Position numbers and translations under genes: made by a program. Positions 6,713 to 7,502 of a stretch of 7,502 bases of DNA are shown piece by piece. The notes under the pieces are model-generated. The model was given only the letters and a program-made list of their open reading frames with translations, was not told the origin of the DNA and ran no database searches. The stretch's first letter is position 1. Every line of letters begins with the position of its first letter. Source of the DNA: Desulfuromonadales bacterium (GTDB lineage Bacteria; Desulfobacterota; Desulfuromonadia; Desulfuromonadales; JACZKF01); the NCBI GenBank assembly GCA_014860175.1, contig JACZKF010000056.1, positions 1 through 7,502 of the forward strand. Reading direction: 5' to 3'.

Positions 6713-7366
6713 ATGCGGCGCAGAAAAGGTCAAACATTCACCGACCCCTTCGGCACCCTGAAGGGGTTTCGCGTTTCTGGCCAAGGCGAAACGAAGGCTC
6801 GCCCAGCGCCGCCTACCGCCCACCAGGGCCCCCCTGCGGACGAAGAGACGCTGTTTCGGCAGGAAATGGAGCGCCTTGGCGTCGACTCCACGGTCGAGTC
6901 CCCCTTGGAGTCGCCCCGTATCCCTCCCGATCGGCCACCGGAACCAGTCAGCCAGCCGCCCATGGGCGAGCGGGAGCTGTTTTTGGCGGCTCTTGGCGAG
7001 ATGGAGACGGTTTTCCATGACGAAGTACCGGCGCCATCGGAGCTGCCGCCAGTACCCCGGCGGATGAAACTGGTGCGTCAGGGGAAGGTGGTTCCTGAAG
7101 CGGTGCTGGATCTGCACGGCTGTGATCGACTGCAGGCGCTGGAAAAAACCCGCCATTTCCTCGAAAATGCCCTCTGGCAGGGGAAAAAGACCATCCTGAT
7201 CGTGACCGGTCGCGGGATCGGCTCCGGCGGCGAGCCGGTGCTTCGGGGGGAGGTCGAGCGTTTTTTGCAGCAGGAGGCCGGCCGCTGGGTGGTCGAGTGG
7301 GGCCGAGCCCCGGGGCGTTACGGCGGGGACGGTGCGTTAGTCGTCTTTCTGCGGGTGAGTCGATAA
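6713..7366 (+). CDS. Smr-domain protein (possible nuclease or nucleic-acid-binding)
   Basis: 217 residues. The C-terminal Smr domain (about 128-217) has V-L-D-L-H135-G136, the middle T165-G166-R167-G168 (the usual HGKG/TGRG position), then PVLRGEVERFL and a GGDGALVVFL ending. Smr domains, found alone or at the C-terminus of MutS2, can nick DNA or cleave RNA; the LDLHG motif is linked to activity. The first ~125 residues are a basic start (MRRRKGQ) and a proline-rich, probably disordered stretch with two short helical pieces (about 43-57 and 84-101), as in stand-alone YdaL/SmrA-type proteins. It starts four bases after the TPR gene stop with only a weak GGCGG Shine-Dalgarno, consistent with coupling. 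There is no MutS part, so it is not mutS2. A strong terminator follows. The substrate is unknown. Confidence 0.9.
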   Translation: MRRRKGQTFTDPFGTLKGFRVSGQGETKARPAPPTAHQGPPADEETLFRQEMERLGVDSTVESPLESPRIPPDRPPEPVSQPPMGERELFLAALGEMETVFHDEVPAPSELPPVPRRMKLVRQGKVVPEAVLDLHGCDRLQALEKTRHFLENALWQGKKTILIVTGRGIGSGGEPVLRGEVERFLQQEAGRWVVEWGRAPGRYGGDGALVVFLRVSR

Positions 7367-7377
7367 CTGAAAGAGAA

Positions 7378-7404
7378 AAGGGCCGGAGAAAATCTCCGGC
7401 CCTT
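7378..7404. terminator. Perfect 12-bp hairpin after smr, possibly a terminator for the opposite strand
   Basis: AAGGGCCGGAGA (7378-7389) and TCTCCGGCCCTT (7393-7404) are exact complements with a three-base loop. On the plus strand there is no good T-run after it. On the minus strand the stem is followed by TTCTCTTTC, so it may work better as a leftward terminator or together with the next hairpin as a bidirectional unit. It starts 12 bases after the smr stop. Confidence 0.6.
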
Positions 7405-7420
7405 CAGATTGTTGACAAAG

Positions 7421-7451
7421 TCCCCGCCGCAAGGCGGGGATTTTGTTTTTC
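7421..7451 (+). terminator. Strong intrinsic terminator of the TPR-smr unit
   Basis: TCCCCGCC (7421-7428) pairs with GGCGGGGA (7433-7440) around a GCAA tetraloop (GNRA type), followed directly by TTTTGTTTTTC (7441-7451). A-rich bases before the stem can extend pairing into the T-run. This is a textbook Rho-independent terminator for rightward transcription. Confidence 0.88.
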
Positions 7452-7468
7452 TAAAGGGTTAATTCCTG

Positions 7469-7474
7469 TATAAT
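7469..7474 (+). promoter_or_regulatory. Perfect TATAAT -10 box, promoter of a gene beyond the right edge
   Basis: TATAAT matches consensus fully and is preceded directly by TG (one base off the extended -10 position). At 17 bases upstream is TTTTTC (7446-7451), a poor -35 inside the terminator T-run. The start site would be near 7481. No start codon with an open frame can be confirmed before the window ends, so the gene served is unknown. Confidence 0.45.
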
Positions 7475-7479
7475 GCCAG

Positions 7480-7496
7480 CATGTTACGCTCACATG
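7480..7496. repeat. Short inverted repeat at the predicted start site
   Basis: CATGT (7480-7484) and ACATG (7492-7496) form an inverted repeat with a seven-base gap, lying just downstream of the TATAAT box where an operator would act. Five-base arms are short enough to occur by chance. Confidence 0.2.
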
Positions 7497-7502
7497 ACAA
7501 CA

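Noticed and set aside
7412..7440. Promoter starting with the perfect TTGACA at 7412-7417
   Set aside because: Seventeen bases downstream is the GC-only terminator stem, with no -10-like hexamer; the match is likely chance or part of the terminator's A-rich flank.

Overview
This is a GC-rich, densely coded chromosomal window of housekeeping and cell-envelope genes. I see no tRNA, rRNA, CRISPR array, insertion sequence or phage gene. The gene content suggests a Desulfuromonadales/Geobacter-like bacterium (formerly Deltaproteobacteria): a periplasmic DsbC-like protein with a haem-type CxxCH motif, a long-form HflX with an extra N-terminal domain, an MltD-type lipoprotein with four LysM domains, and a two-TM TPR protein followed by an Smr protein. 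This assignment rests on remembered family features, not on a search.

Layout. Positions 1-353, minus strand: 5' part of mntP (Mn2+ efflux), cut by the window edge. Positions 354-531: a divergent intergenic region with one promoter candidate for each direction; the mntP promoter has a near-perfect palindrome in its 18-bp spacer. Positions 532-1320: exported DsbC-like thiol:disulfide protein. Positions 1408-2175: fabI, with its own promoter candidate and strong Shine-Dalgarno, followed by a GC-rich hairpin. Positions 2269-3897: hflX from a GTG start. Positions 3950-5866: mltD-like lytic transglycosylase. Positions 5983-6708 and 6713-7366: membrane TPR protein and Smr-domain protein, a tight pair behind an extended -10 promoter candidate. 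Positions 7378-7451: two hairpins, the second a textbook intrinsic terminator. Positions 7469-7502: a perfect TATAAT -10 and small inverted repeat, probably the start region of the next gene to the right.

The genes do not form one pathway. They touch the envelope (MntP, DsbC-like, MltD, TPR protein), fatty-acid synthesis (FabI), ribosome rescue (HflX) and nucleic-acid metabolism (Smr). At least four transcription units are suggested: mntP leftward; dsbC-like; fabI, perhaps reading through into hflX and mltD; and TPR-smr. I found no new multi-gene system. The best leads are the JAMM-like HxH...SxxD signature in the HflX N-terminal domain, the CxxCH on the DsbC-like protein, and the palindromic mntP promoter.
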